Of a DNA stretch of 64,000 nt, positions 25,335-32,886 are shown piece by piece. Location: positions 620,001-684,000 of the forward strand of contig CAWECP010000002.1 in assembly GCA_963807675.1 (NCBI GenBank). Direction: 5' to 3'. The stretch's first letter is position 1. Each line of letters opens with the position of its first letter. The position numbers and the translations under genes were made by a program. Under the pieces are notes generated by a model, which saw only the letters and a program-made list of their open reading frames with translations, did not search any database and was not told the DNA's origin. The stretch comes from Bog-473 sp963807675 (lineage in GTDB: Bacteria; Actinomycetota; Acidimicrobiia; Acidimicrobiales; RAAP-2).

Positions 25335-26071
25335 ATGGCGGTCGGTGACAGCGAGCGTGACCGGAGCCGCCGAGTTTCCCTTCGGTTTCTCGATGTGAGC
25401 ACTCCAGTCGCGGTCGTGGTCGGAGCTGGGGGTGAGCTTGGTCACGCCACGGCGCTGGCCCTCGCTGCTGAAGGGTGGGTCGTTGCTGCCGTCGATCGGA
25501 GCGAGGGCAACCTTGAAAAACTCCCGGACGACATCTGGCGTGAGGTAGCTGACGTGACTGATCCCGCCGTCGCGGCACCTCTGATCGATCGAATTGCGAC
25601 GGACGTGGGCGTCCCGGACGCCCTGGTGAACACCATTGGCGCGTTCCGTCCAGCCAGCGCGTCGGACACCTCTCCGGAACTGCTCCAAACGATGCTCGAC
25701 ATCAATCTGGGGGCCGCCTTGTGGCTGAGCAATGCAGGGCTCCGCACATGAAGCGGCGCCGATCCGGAGTGATCGTGCATGTCACAGCCCGCCCCGGGTT
25801 GGAGCCGACCTACGGCATGGCCGCCTACGGGGCCAGCAAAGCCGCCCTCGCCCACCTGACTCGCATTCTCGATGTCGAGCTCCGGCCGCTGGGCATTCGG
25901 GTGAACGCCGTCGCGCCCCAGCTGATTGACACGGCGAAGAACAGGGCCGAGCTTCCCGAAGAGATGCTCGCCAAGGCGGTTGCTCCCGAGGCCGTCGCCG
26001 ACATCATCGCCTTTCTCGTGAGCGATGCCGCGTCGCCGATCAGCGGTGCCATCTTGCCGGCCTATGGCTAG
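25335..26071 (+). CDS. short-chain dehydrogenase/reductase, frameshifted
   Basis: About 245 residues when repaired. The N-terminal frame carries the Rossmann glycine motif VVVGAGGELGHA, DVTDPAV and NTIGAFRPAS. After about 25740-25745 (one missing C in a short C-run is the simplest reading) the second frame supplies HMKRRRSGVIVHVTARPG, the catalytic YGMAAYGASKAAL (Tyr and Lys of YxxxK) and RVNAVAPQLIDT. Its 737 nt are one base short of 246 codons. The substrate is unknown. ATG 25335 is used because the MarR-type site ends 16 bp upstream; GTG 25395 is an alternative. It shares MarR-type control with the TrxR-like and hydrolase genes. Confidence 0.78.
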
Positions 26072-26111
26072 AGGGCGTGGTGGGAGTGGGGATCCTCTGC
26101 AGGCGACACCA

Positions 26112-26198
26112 GTGGACACGAGGCGATCTTTGGGGCCCTATGCGGTGTCACCCATTGGTTTCGGAGCGATGCGGCAGGTGAGAGATCGGGATTCATGA
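26112..26198 (+). pseudogene. truncated N-terminus of an aldo/keto reductase
   Basis: GTG 26112 opens a 28-codon frame reading RRSLGPYAVSPIGFGAMRQV before TGA 26196-26198. The LGxxxVSPIGFGAMR segment is the characteristic first strand and loop of aldo/keto reductases. No further reductase sequence follows, so it is a remnant left between the SDR and AlkA genes. Confidence 0.55.
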
Positions 26199-26280
26199 CC
26201 GCCCCGCCAAAGAGCAGCATCAGTTGTCATCAGATGGATTCAGGAGAACGGGTTCCGGACGTGCTTCCAGGGCCGGCCCA

Positions 26281-26964
26281 TCATGACGTTGCCTCGAGGT
26301 CGCCGGGCTCGACGGCGGAGAAGAGATAGGACGTGGCCAGGCTGCGGAACGGGCGCCATTTTTCGGCCGTCTCGAGAACTTCCTCCTGACTGGGCAGATG
26401 ATCCAGGTGATAGGCACTCCGCACCGCCTTGCGCAAAGCGAGATCGCCCGGCAGCACGACGTCCTCCCGTCGGAGGGCAACCAGCAACGCGCCTTGGGCG
26501 GTCCACGGCCCGATACCCGGAACGACCGTCAGTTCCGCGATGAACTCCTCATCTGGCAGCTCCTTGAGACGTTCCTCGTCGAGTCGGCCATCGGAGAAAC
26601 GTTCGGCGAGATCTCGGAGTGTGCCCACCTTGCGCCACGAAAGACCCGCAGATCGCAGGTCCCCGGGTTCTACCGCCAATAGCTCGTCGGGTGATGGCAG
26701 GTGTCCGCCAAAGAGCGACGTGATGCGCTCAACGGTCCGCCTGGTCGCAGCGACAGACAGTTGTTGGCCGGCCACCTGAAAGAGAAGCGACCCGAACAAG
26801 GTCATCGGCGGGAGTTCATTCATCCACGCATGCGGATCGAAGTCAGGGCGTCGTTCGATGAACTGCCCGATCACGGGATCCACTTTGCGCAGATGGTTCT
26901 GGGCGCGCCGAAAGCGCGCTCTCCCGACGTCGGGGTCCGATCGAGGGGCCCTGCTCGTTGGCAT
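26281..26964 (-). CDS. alkA: DNA-3-methyladenine glycosylase II (HhH-GPD, AlkA-like)
   Basis: Base-excision glycosylase removing alkylated purines. It is 227 residues, the short AlkA/MAG type without the N-terminal domain of E. coli AlkA. Visible features: LLFQVAGQQLSVAATRR, the HhH hairpin LTVVPGIGPWTAQGAL, and the catalytic Asp in VVLPGDLALRKAV. It stands next to the MarR-linked genes but has no matching operator directly upstream, so shared control is not shown. Confidence 0.9.
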   Translation of the reverse strand: MPTSRAPRSDPDVGRARFRRAQNHLRKVDPVIGQFIERRPDFDPHAWMNELPPMTLFGSLLFQVAGQQLSVAATRRTVERITSLFGGHLPSPDELLAVEPGDLRSAGLSWRKVGTLRDLAERFSDGRLDEERLKELPDEEFIAELTVVPGIGPWTAQGALLVALRREDVVLPGDLALRKAVRSAYHLDHLPSQEEVLETAEKWRPFRSLATSYLFSAVEPGDLEATS

Positions 26965-27229
26965 TTGCGTTCACCAACCTTCATTCGGCGTTGACGGTCC
27001 TGCGCGCGGTGCGAGGTTCGAACGTTCCAGACGAGTCTCTCACCGACGCGATGTGGTTCAAGTCAGCTCCTCTCCGATGTCCCCGGCACCCTCCATATGT
27101 TATTGCGTCAGCAAGGAAAAGGGAGCAGCGGCGATCCACGCTGGGCTGTCTGAGCTGGGACAAACGAATGTGCGGTCTGAGCGCTGGGGCGTCGCGGCAC
27201 CAAGTCCTACGGGAACCCGTCCCAGAAAA

Positions 27230-27245
27230 TTGCTTGCCAACGCAA
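27230..27245 (+). promoter_or_regulatory. MarR-type operator D and promoter for the cysteine hydrolase gene
   Basis: TTGCTTGCCAACGCAA is identical to the minus-strand reading of site A. A -10-like TATACG follows at 27255-27260, so the site covers the probable -35 region. The hydrolase start lies 175 bp downstream, leaving a leader of about 150 nt. Confidence 0.65.
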
Positions 27246-27420
27246 TTACTCTGCTATACGCTTAGACCTGAACTTCGAGCAGACCAGTGAAGCGTCTGGC
27301 AGCCATCGACTGCTGCAGCGGCGAGCGATCGTCATGAGCGCCTGGGTCGGCGCCATCACGACAAGTCCCGCCATAGGCCCGACCGAGCCAATGCGAACGG
27401 CAGCAGAGAAGAGGAGAGAA

Positions 27421-28083
27421 ATGACGACAAGAGACTTGGGTGTCTGGACTGCTGAGGACTGCGCCTTGCTGTTGATCGACTACCAGGAGGAAATGTTCGA
27501 GGTCATACGATCGGAGACGAACGCCGACTTGGTTGAGTTGCATGTCCGCCTGCTGGCCAAGACCGCAAAGGCCTTTGGCATGCCAATCGTCTTGTCGACG
27601 GTCGGCGTGGGATACGGTTTCAACGGGCCGACGCTCCCGTCGATCCTGTCTGAGCTCGAGGGGATCGATCCGATCGATCGTTCGTCGATGAACGCGTTCG
27701 AGGACCCGGCATTCCGCCAGGCGGTGGAAGCAACAGGACGCAAGCGACTGATCATCGGCGGACTCCACACAGAGATCTGTCTCACATTCGCAACCGTTCA
27801 AGCGCTCAAGGACGGCTACGACGTGCTGTATGTCGCCGACGCCGTCGGCGGTCGTTCCGAGACCGCACATCGCACGGCCATCGATCGACTGGCGCACGCC
27901 GGGGCGGTTCCGACCACGGCGCTCGCGGTCGTCACGGAGCTCTTCCGCGACTGGGCGGGGCCGCTCGCCGCTCCCGCCCTTGACGTCATCCATTGGTACT
28001 TCAGAGAGATTCCGAAGCTCACCGACGAAGTAGGCGTAGCGGAGGCGGAGAAGCTCGCTGCAGCAGCTCAGACCGCCAACTGA
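27421..28083 (+). CDS. isochorismatase-like cysteine hydrolase (YcaC type)
   Basis: A 220-residue alpha/beta hydrolase of the isochorismatase superfamily. The catalytic Asp is in LLLIDYQEEMF near residue 20 and the nucleophile Cys is in GGLHTEICLTFATVQAL, close to residue 120. The cis-peptide-type loop before TEIC is typical of YcaC and nicotinamidase-like enzymes; the lysine is not assigned with confidence. ATG 27421 has GAAGAGGAGAG just upstream. Its promoter region has MarR-type site D. Substrate unknown; amide or N-carbamoyl hydrolysis is typical for the superfamily. Confidence 0.85.
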   Translation: MTTRDLGVWTAEDCALLLIDYQEEMFEVIRSETNADLVELHVRLLAKTAKAFGMPIVLSTVGVGYGFNGPTLPSILSELEGIDPIDRSSMNAFEDPAFRQAVEATGRKRLIIGGLHTEICLTFATVQALKDGYDVLYVADAVGGRSETAHRTAIDRLAHAGAVPTTALAVVTELFRDWAGPLAAPALDVIHWYFREIPKLTDEVGVAEAEKLAAAAQTAN

Positions 28084-28492
28084 GATGTCGGGGCAGTCGT
28101 CTCCGCAAATGAATTCGACGCGAGGTCACCCGTCCGAGCAGAAGAGCCTGACCTAACAGCCCCAGCGTCGTCCGGCACCGGGCCAGGGAACGGCGGAGCC
28201 GCTTCCCTCGCATCTCGGCCGCGTCATCGGCTCGCAATGCCCCAGCGGGCTGCCTCCGACCGGTCGGCGACGTGCTCCGCCGTGCATTGGCGGAATTCGC
28301 ACGATGACCTCCGGTTGGTTCATCAGCCGGTCCACGTCTCGACGCTCTCCGTGGCCCGTCCAAACCACGGGGGGCCGTGGCGGCCGTACTCGAACTCGGT
28401 CGGAACGAGGGGGCTAGCCTCGCACCGCCACCACCGGAGCTCCGTCGTCGACGGCGCCGGCGGGCTAGGGGAACGAGGCAAAGGGAGGGCGC
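28084..28492. other. 409-bp gap without a supported gene
   Basis: Only short frames are open. One minus-strand frame (about 28153-28368) is open for 71 codons but has no recognisable domain and an unlikely composition. I see no tRNA, strong hairpin or known operator. It may hold decayed coding sequence and the promoter of the following oxidoreductase. Confidence 0.4.
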
Positions 28493-29563
28493 GTGGCCGA
28501 CATGAAGGGTTTGCAGGTGACCCGCCACGGCCCGCCCGGGGACGTCCTGGCCGTGCGCACGCTCGAGCGACCAGAGCCGGGGCCGAACGAGGTGCGGGTG
28601 AAGGTGCGGGCGGCGTCGCTCAACTTCAACGACATCGACCGCTGCCGGGGGAACCTCGTCTCGGTGCCGACCCCCCCGCCGTTCACACTCGGCATGGACG
28701 TGTGCGGCGTGGTCGACGCGGTCGGAGAGGGCGCGGAGGCGTGGTTGGGCAAGCGTGTGGTCGCCATCACCAAGAACGCGCTGGGCGGCATCGCCGAGTA
28801 CGCGATTGCCGATGCCATTTCGGTCTTCGATGCGCCCACCGACTTCGACGACGCGGAGGCGACCGCCTTCCTGTTGACGTTCCAGACCTCTCACCTCGCG
28901 CTGTTCCGGCGGGGACGGCTCCAGGCGGGGGAGACGTTGGTGGTGCACTCGGCCGCCAGCGGGCTCGGCACGGCCGGCATCCAGTTGGGTAAGGCCGCCG
29001 GTGCCCGGGTCATCGCAGTGGCCGGCGGCCCCGAGAAGGTGGCCCTGTGCACCTCGTTGGGCGCCGACCTGGTGGTCGACCACACCGCCGAGGACTTCGT
29101 CGAGGCGGTCCTGACCGCCACCGGCGACGCCGGCGCGGACGTCGTCTACGACCTGACCGGCGGCGACTTCGCCGAGCGGTCGTGGCGCTGCACGGCCCAC
29201 GGCGGTCGCTACCTGGCGGTCGGGTTCGCCGACGACGACGCCAACGGCATGACCGGGCGGCCCCTGCGGATGGCCTGCATCGGGAACATCGACATCGTGG
29301 CCGTCATGCTGGCCTGGGTGGATTCGGTCGACCCCGGCATGCGGCGCTTCGGCTTCAACCCGTTCGGGCGGGACGTCGCCGACGAGATCCACGCCGACCT
29401 CCTGCGCTCGGCCGCCGCGGGGAAGATCCGACCCGTCGTGGGCCGGCGGGTGACCATGGAGGAGGCGGGCCACGCCCTCGACGACCACGAAGCACGTCGC
29501 TCGGTTGGGCGCACGGTGGTCGAGGTCGACCCCAGCGGCAGCGGGGCGGTCGCGTCGGAGTGA
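28493..29563 (+). CDS. MDR-family NADPH:quinone oxidoreductase-like protein
   Basis: A 356-residue zinc-independent medium-chain dehydrogenase/reductase. The GroES-like domain has PNEVRVKVRAASLNFNDIDRCRG and TLGMDVCGVVDAVGEG; the Rossmann domain has VHSAASGLGTAGIQLGKAAGARVIAVAGG. The structural zinc cysteines of alcohol dehydrogenases are lacking. GTG 28493 is used. It overlaps the sulfotransferase by 4 bp, so the two may act in one pathway; a lipid, steroid or quinone substrate is possible but not shown. Confidence 0.86.
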   Translation: MADMKGLQVTRHGPPGDVLAVRTLERPEPGPNEVRVKVRAASLNFNDIDRCRGNLVSVPTPPPFTLGMDVCGVVDAVGEGAEAWLGKRVVAITKNALGGIAEYAIADAISVFDAPTDFDDAEATAFLLTFQTSHLALFRRGRLQAGETLVVHSAASGLGTAGIQLGKAAGARVIAVAGGPEKVALCTSLGADLVVDHTAEDFVEAVLTATGDAGADVVYDLTGGDFAERSWRCTAHGGRYLAVGFADDDANGMTGRPLRMACIGNIDIVAVMLAWVDSVDPGMRRFGFNPFGRDVADEIHADLLRSAAAGKIRPVVGRRVTMEEAGHALDDHEARRSVGRTVVEVDPSGSGAVASE

Positions 29564-30822
29564 GCGACGTGGAGTACACGTGGCGCGACTCCGAGCTGCG
29601 CAGCCGGCCGCTCCTGGCCCTCAACCGGGTGGGAAGAGAGCTGGACCGCTTCGGACTCGACCTGCCGTCACTGCGTCCTTCTTCCATCGTGAAGTCGGCG
29701 ACCAAAATGGCGGGGTCGGACGACTTCGGGGGCGACTCGTTTCGGGAGCCGCTCGAGGTATTCCTGCGCTCGTGTGAGGACGAGGCCGAGCTGACCACCT
29801 TCGGACGGATCCTCATCTCGAAGATGCTGGCTTCCTCCCTCTCGAACCGCATTGCGCTGCACCGGTGGTCCGTCGAGCATCCCGAAGTGCGTCAGGAGCG
29901 CATCGAGAGTCCTTGGATCATCGTCGGGCTGCCACGGACGGGTACGAGCGTGTTGTCCCTGCTGCTCGGGCTCGACCCGGTGGCGCGGCCGCTGCTCCAG
30001 TGGGAGGCGGCCCACCCCATCCCACCGGCCACCCTGGAGGAGGCGGCGCAGGATCCGCGCATCGCCCGCACCGCCAAGGACCTGGACGGGTTGTTGCAGC
30101 TCAACCCGCCGCTCAAGGCCATGCATCCCTTCGGGGCCACCCTGGCCGAGGAGTGCGTCTCGCTCTTCATGTACGACGTGCGCAGCCTCGCTCTGGAGAC
30201 TCAGGCCCACGTGCCGTCGTACGCGCGCTGGCTCGAGCAGACGGACATGACGCCCGCCTACGCGCAGCACCGCCTTGCCCTGCAGACCCTCCAATCGCGC
30301 CAACCGACGGAGCGCTGGATCCTCAAGACACCGAATCATCTGTGGCATCTCGACGCCATGCTCGGCGCCTATCCGGACGCCCGGGTCATCTGGACCCACC
30401 GGGACCCGGGTCCGGTCGTCACGTCGCTGGCCAGCCTGGCCAACGCCGGCCAACGCATCCTGACCAGTCGGAGCGACCCGCGCCCCACCGCCGAGGAGTG
30501 GAAGCGCAAGTGTGCGTTCGCTCTCAACTCGGCGATGTCCTTCGACCAGCGGTCCGGTGACGGCTGGTGCCAGCACCTTCACTACGACGCCCTGATGGCG
30601 GATCCGGTGGAGTCCGTCCGAGAGCTGTATCGGGGCTTCGGAGTGGAGGTCGGGTCCCTGCACGCCCGGCGCATGCGCGCGTTCCTCGAACATCGACCGT
30701 CGGACCTCTTCGGCCGCCACCGTTACGATCCGACCGACTTCGGTTGGACCTACGCCGGCCTGGCCACGGAGTTCAAGGACTACGTCGAGCGGTACGACAT
30801 CGAGACCGCGGACGCCCCGTAA
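29560..30822 (+). CDS. sulfotransferase family protein (PAPS-dependent)
   Basis: About 420 residues. The 5'-phosphosulfate-binding loop is IIVGLPRTGTSVLSLLL (about residue 127) and the 3'-phosphate-binding strand is DARVIWTHRDPGPVVTSLAS. LKTPNHLWHLDAML between them is typical of the actinobacterial Sulfotransfer_3 group. The GTG start at 29560 overlaps the oxidoreductase TGA; a second GTG four codons later is possible. The acceptor is unknown; glycolipid or steroid-like hydroxyl groups are typical for relatives. Confidence 0.85.
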   Translation: MSDVEYTWRDSELRSRPLLALNRVGRELDRFGLDLPSLRPSSIVKSATKMAGSDDFGGDSFREPLEVFLRSCEDEAELTTFGRILISKMLASSLSNRIALHRWSVEHPEVRQERIESPWIIVGLPRTGTSVLSLLLGLDPVARPLLQWEAAHPIPPATLEEAAQDPRIARTAKDLDGLLQLNPPLKAMHPFGATLAEECVSLFMYDVRSLALETQAHVPSYARWLEQTDMTPAYAQHRLALQTLQSRQPTERWILKTPNHLWHLDAMLGAYPDARVIWTHRDPGPVVTSLASLANAGQRILTSRSDPRPTAEEWKRKCAFALNSAMSFDQRSGDGWCQHLHYDALMADPVESVRELYRGFGVEVGSLHARRMRAFLEHRPSDLFGRHRYDPTDFGWTYAGLATEFKDYVERYDIETADAP

Positions 30823-30895
30823 GGCCACCGCACCGTGCCCGGCCTCGGTGGCGGCTCTCCCCGCCGTCTCGTCGAAAGTCGAGCCCATACCTAAC

Positions 30896-31110
30896 GGGGC
30901 TTCGCCCCAGCCCGACGAGTCGGTGTTCGCGACACTCCCACGTCGGTGAAAGCAGGCGAAGGGCTGGGGCAAAGTCCCCGGGGAACCTCGACGTCGGCCA
31001 GTTGACGCGAGTGGGGGCTCCGGCCGAGCCTAGATGCGGGGCCGTAAGGCCTCGCCTTGAACCGCCCGAAGCGGTTGGGTGCCCGTGAGGGCTGTGTCGA
31101 CCGGAGCCCG
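30896..31110 (+). ncRNA. candidate structured RNA leader of an unknown element
   Basis: This non-coding stretch holds an unusual density of stems. GCCCCAGCCC (30904-30913) pairs perfectly with 30961-30970 and encloses two smaller stems, 30914-30917/30941-30944 and 30923-30926/30932-30935. CTCGACGTC pairs with GACGCGAG with one bulge (30987-30995/31004-31011). An 8-bp stem with one G-U pair and a GUAA tetraloop is at 31036-31055, AACCGC/GCGGTT at 31060-31076, and GCCC-GUGA-GGGC at 31081-31092. GGGCTCC (31015-31021) pairs with GGAGCCC (31103-31109), closing the last three. Two GNRA-type loops and nested helices ending 4 nt before the next start are what a folded RNA looks like. I cannot assign a class. 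Confidence 0.6.
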
Positions 31111-31113
31111 AAG

Positions 31114-32720
31114 ATGACCGTACCCCGTTCGGTGGCCGACTTACTCGACGGCCACGTCACCTTGGAGGTCGAGTGCATCGACCGCATGTACCTGAACCTC
31201 TATGTCCCCAAGCTCCAGTACGACACCGGCGTGGTGGGCTTCTTCAAGGGTCACCGGGGAGCGACGTTCGCCTCTTCGGCCCTCATGGACCCGATGACCC
31301 GCGCCTTCGTGGCCGACATCGAACGTTTCGTCGACGAGCTCGGCGTCGACCTGGTCACCTTCGAGAAGGGCCAGCGCAAGGACGACGTCGCCCTGGCCTA
31401 CCTGGCCCACTTCGAGGGCGACGAGGGGGTGCTCTTCGTCGGCAAGGCCCAGGAGAAAGCGACGGCCTATCGCACCGAGAAGCGACGGAACCCCGTGACC
31501 GGCAAGTCCTACCCGTGGATCGTGCGCACCACCGTCTTCGTCAACCACTACTACTTCTACTGCGTCGACTCCGATTCGGGCCCTTCTTCATCAAGTTCTG
31601 CTCGTACTTCCCGTACAACGCGAAGTGCTAATGCCTCAATGGCAACGAGTGGGCCAAGCGCCAGGCCACCATGGCCGGCCTCGCCTTCGAGCCCCTCGAC
31701 AACGGCTTCTTGTCCTGTGAGGACCCCGATCGTCTCAACCGCATCTGCGCCCGGCTCGGTTCGGCCCAGATCGACCGTCTCGTGCGCAAGTGGCTGCGGA
31801 TCTTGCCCCACCCATTCAGCGGGGCGGACCGCCGGGCCGGCTATCGCTACGACGTCTCGATCCTCCAGGCCGAGTTCTCATTGACCCAGACCCTCGACCG
31901 GCCCCTCAGCGGGCGGGTCTTCTTCGAGGAGGTGATCCGTGACAACCTCGACCTCGGACGTCCCGATCAGGTCGCCTTGATCTTCGAGCGCCGCGTCAGC
32001 CGACGGACCCCGGGGCGTTTCCGCACCCGGGTCCTCACCGAGGGGGTCGTCCCCTCGCTCCACGTCGACTACAAGCGCTCCAAGATCAAGCAGTACCACA
32101 AGCTGGGCCAGGCCCTTCGGACCGAAATGACCATCAACGACGCCCACGACTTCTCCGTGGGCAAGCGGCTCCACAATCTCGGCGCCCTGCGCGAGATCGG
32201 CTTCTCTGCCAACCGGCGCCTCTTGGAGGTGCAACGAACGAGCTGCGACTGTGCCATCGGTGAGGACGCCTTTGCCCAGGTCTGTGCTCCCGTCTCGGTC
32301 GAGGGCCAACGCGGTCCGGCCCTGCGTTTCGGCGATCCCCGTGTCCAGGCCCTCTTGAGCGTCCTGGTCGTCTTCCGTCTCCTGCCCGTCGGGTTCTCCA
32401 ACCGAGACCTACGCGAGCACCTCGCGCCCTTGCTGGGCCTGGACCCGGCACACATGACCGCGGGCAGGATGACCTACGACCTGCGCCGACTCCGCCTGCA
32501 CGGGATCATCGAGCGTGTGCCGCACACGTACCGCTACTGCGTGACTCCCTTCGGCCTGCGCATCGCCCTCTTCTTCACCCGCACCTACGCCAGGCTGCTT
32601 CGCCAAGGACTCGCCCTCACCTTCGATCCCTTGGCCGTGCCGACTCCTCTACGCAGGCAGTTCGACACTCTCGACAAAGCCATCTCCGCCTTCGTCGACG
32701 AACACGATCTGGCCGCGTGA
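31114..32720 (+). pseudogene. large ORF of unnamed family, broken by a frameshift and an internal stop
   Basis: Repaired length about 535 codons. It starts MTVPRSVADLLDGHVTLEVE. The first frame runs to about 31575, where one missing T (GATTCGGG for GATTTCGGG) moves the reading to the frame with GPFFIKFCSYFPYNAK. That frame has a TAA at 31629-31631, then continues with NGNEWAKRQATMAGL and is open to 32720. Conserved-looking blocks include RMYLNLYVPKLQ, FEKGQRKDDVA, VLFVGKAQEK, NHYYFYCVDSD, HVDYKRSKIKQYHK, TTINDA-like TEMTIN and a C-terminal winged-helix-like MTYDLRRLRLHGIIERVP. I believe relatives exist widely as uncharacterised proteins, but I cannot name a function. No transposase DDE, RT or HNH motif is evident. 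It directly follows the structured RNA candidate. Confidence 0.65.
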
Positions 32721-32736
32721 AACTTGACTCGAGTGT

Positions 32737-32751
32737 GCCGGCTTCGCCGGC
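32737..32751 (+). terminator. hairpin after the unknown ORF
   Basis: GCCGGC-TTC-GCCGGC, a perfect 6-bp stem 16 bp downstream of the ORF stop. It may terminate the unknown element. Its loop matches the GGGGC-TTC-GCCCC stem at 30896-30908 at the other end of the element, so the two could mark boundaries. Confidence 0.45.
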
Positions 32752-32802
32752 CAGAGCTTCCTAGAGACTTTGGCTCGCCGGATTGGTAGTGTGCCCCAGG
32801 CA

Positions 32803-32819
32803 AACAGGAACCTGTTCTA
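32803..32819 (+). promoter_or_regulatory. KstR/TetR-like operator candidate upstream of the ABC transporter
   Basis: AACAGG-AA-CCTGTT is a perfect palindrome (32803-32816). The overlapping AGGAACCTGTTCTA (32806-32819) matches the mycobacterial KstR consensus TAGAACGTGTTCTA at 11 of 14 positions, with the AAC-NN-GTT core intact. It lies about 70 bp upstream of the substrate-binding protein gene, in its only non-coding upstream region. A TetR-family regulator binding here is inferred. Confidence 0.45.
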
Positions 32820-32886
32820 GGTTTCACAGGAGTGTCCCAGCGCAGAACCAATCTGCTTTTGCGCTGCAGACAGGGGGTTTGGGGTT

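Noticed and set aside
28153..28368. 71-codon minus-strand frame as a gene
   Set aside because: No domain, no ribosome site, Arg/Gly/Pro-rich composition typical of chance frames in GC-rich DNA.
31629..31631. Stop codon recoding (selenocysteine or pyrrolysine) in the unknown ORF
   Set aside because: The codon is TAA, not TGA or TAG, and there is also a nearby frameshift. Decay or error is simpler.
30896..32751. Group II intron for the structured leader plus ORF
   Set aside because: No reverse transcriptase motifs in the ORF, no recognisable domain V hairpin after the ORF and no GTGYG-type 5' end. The leader fits a folded RNA but not this class.
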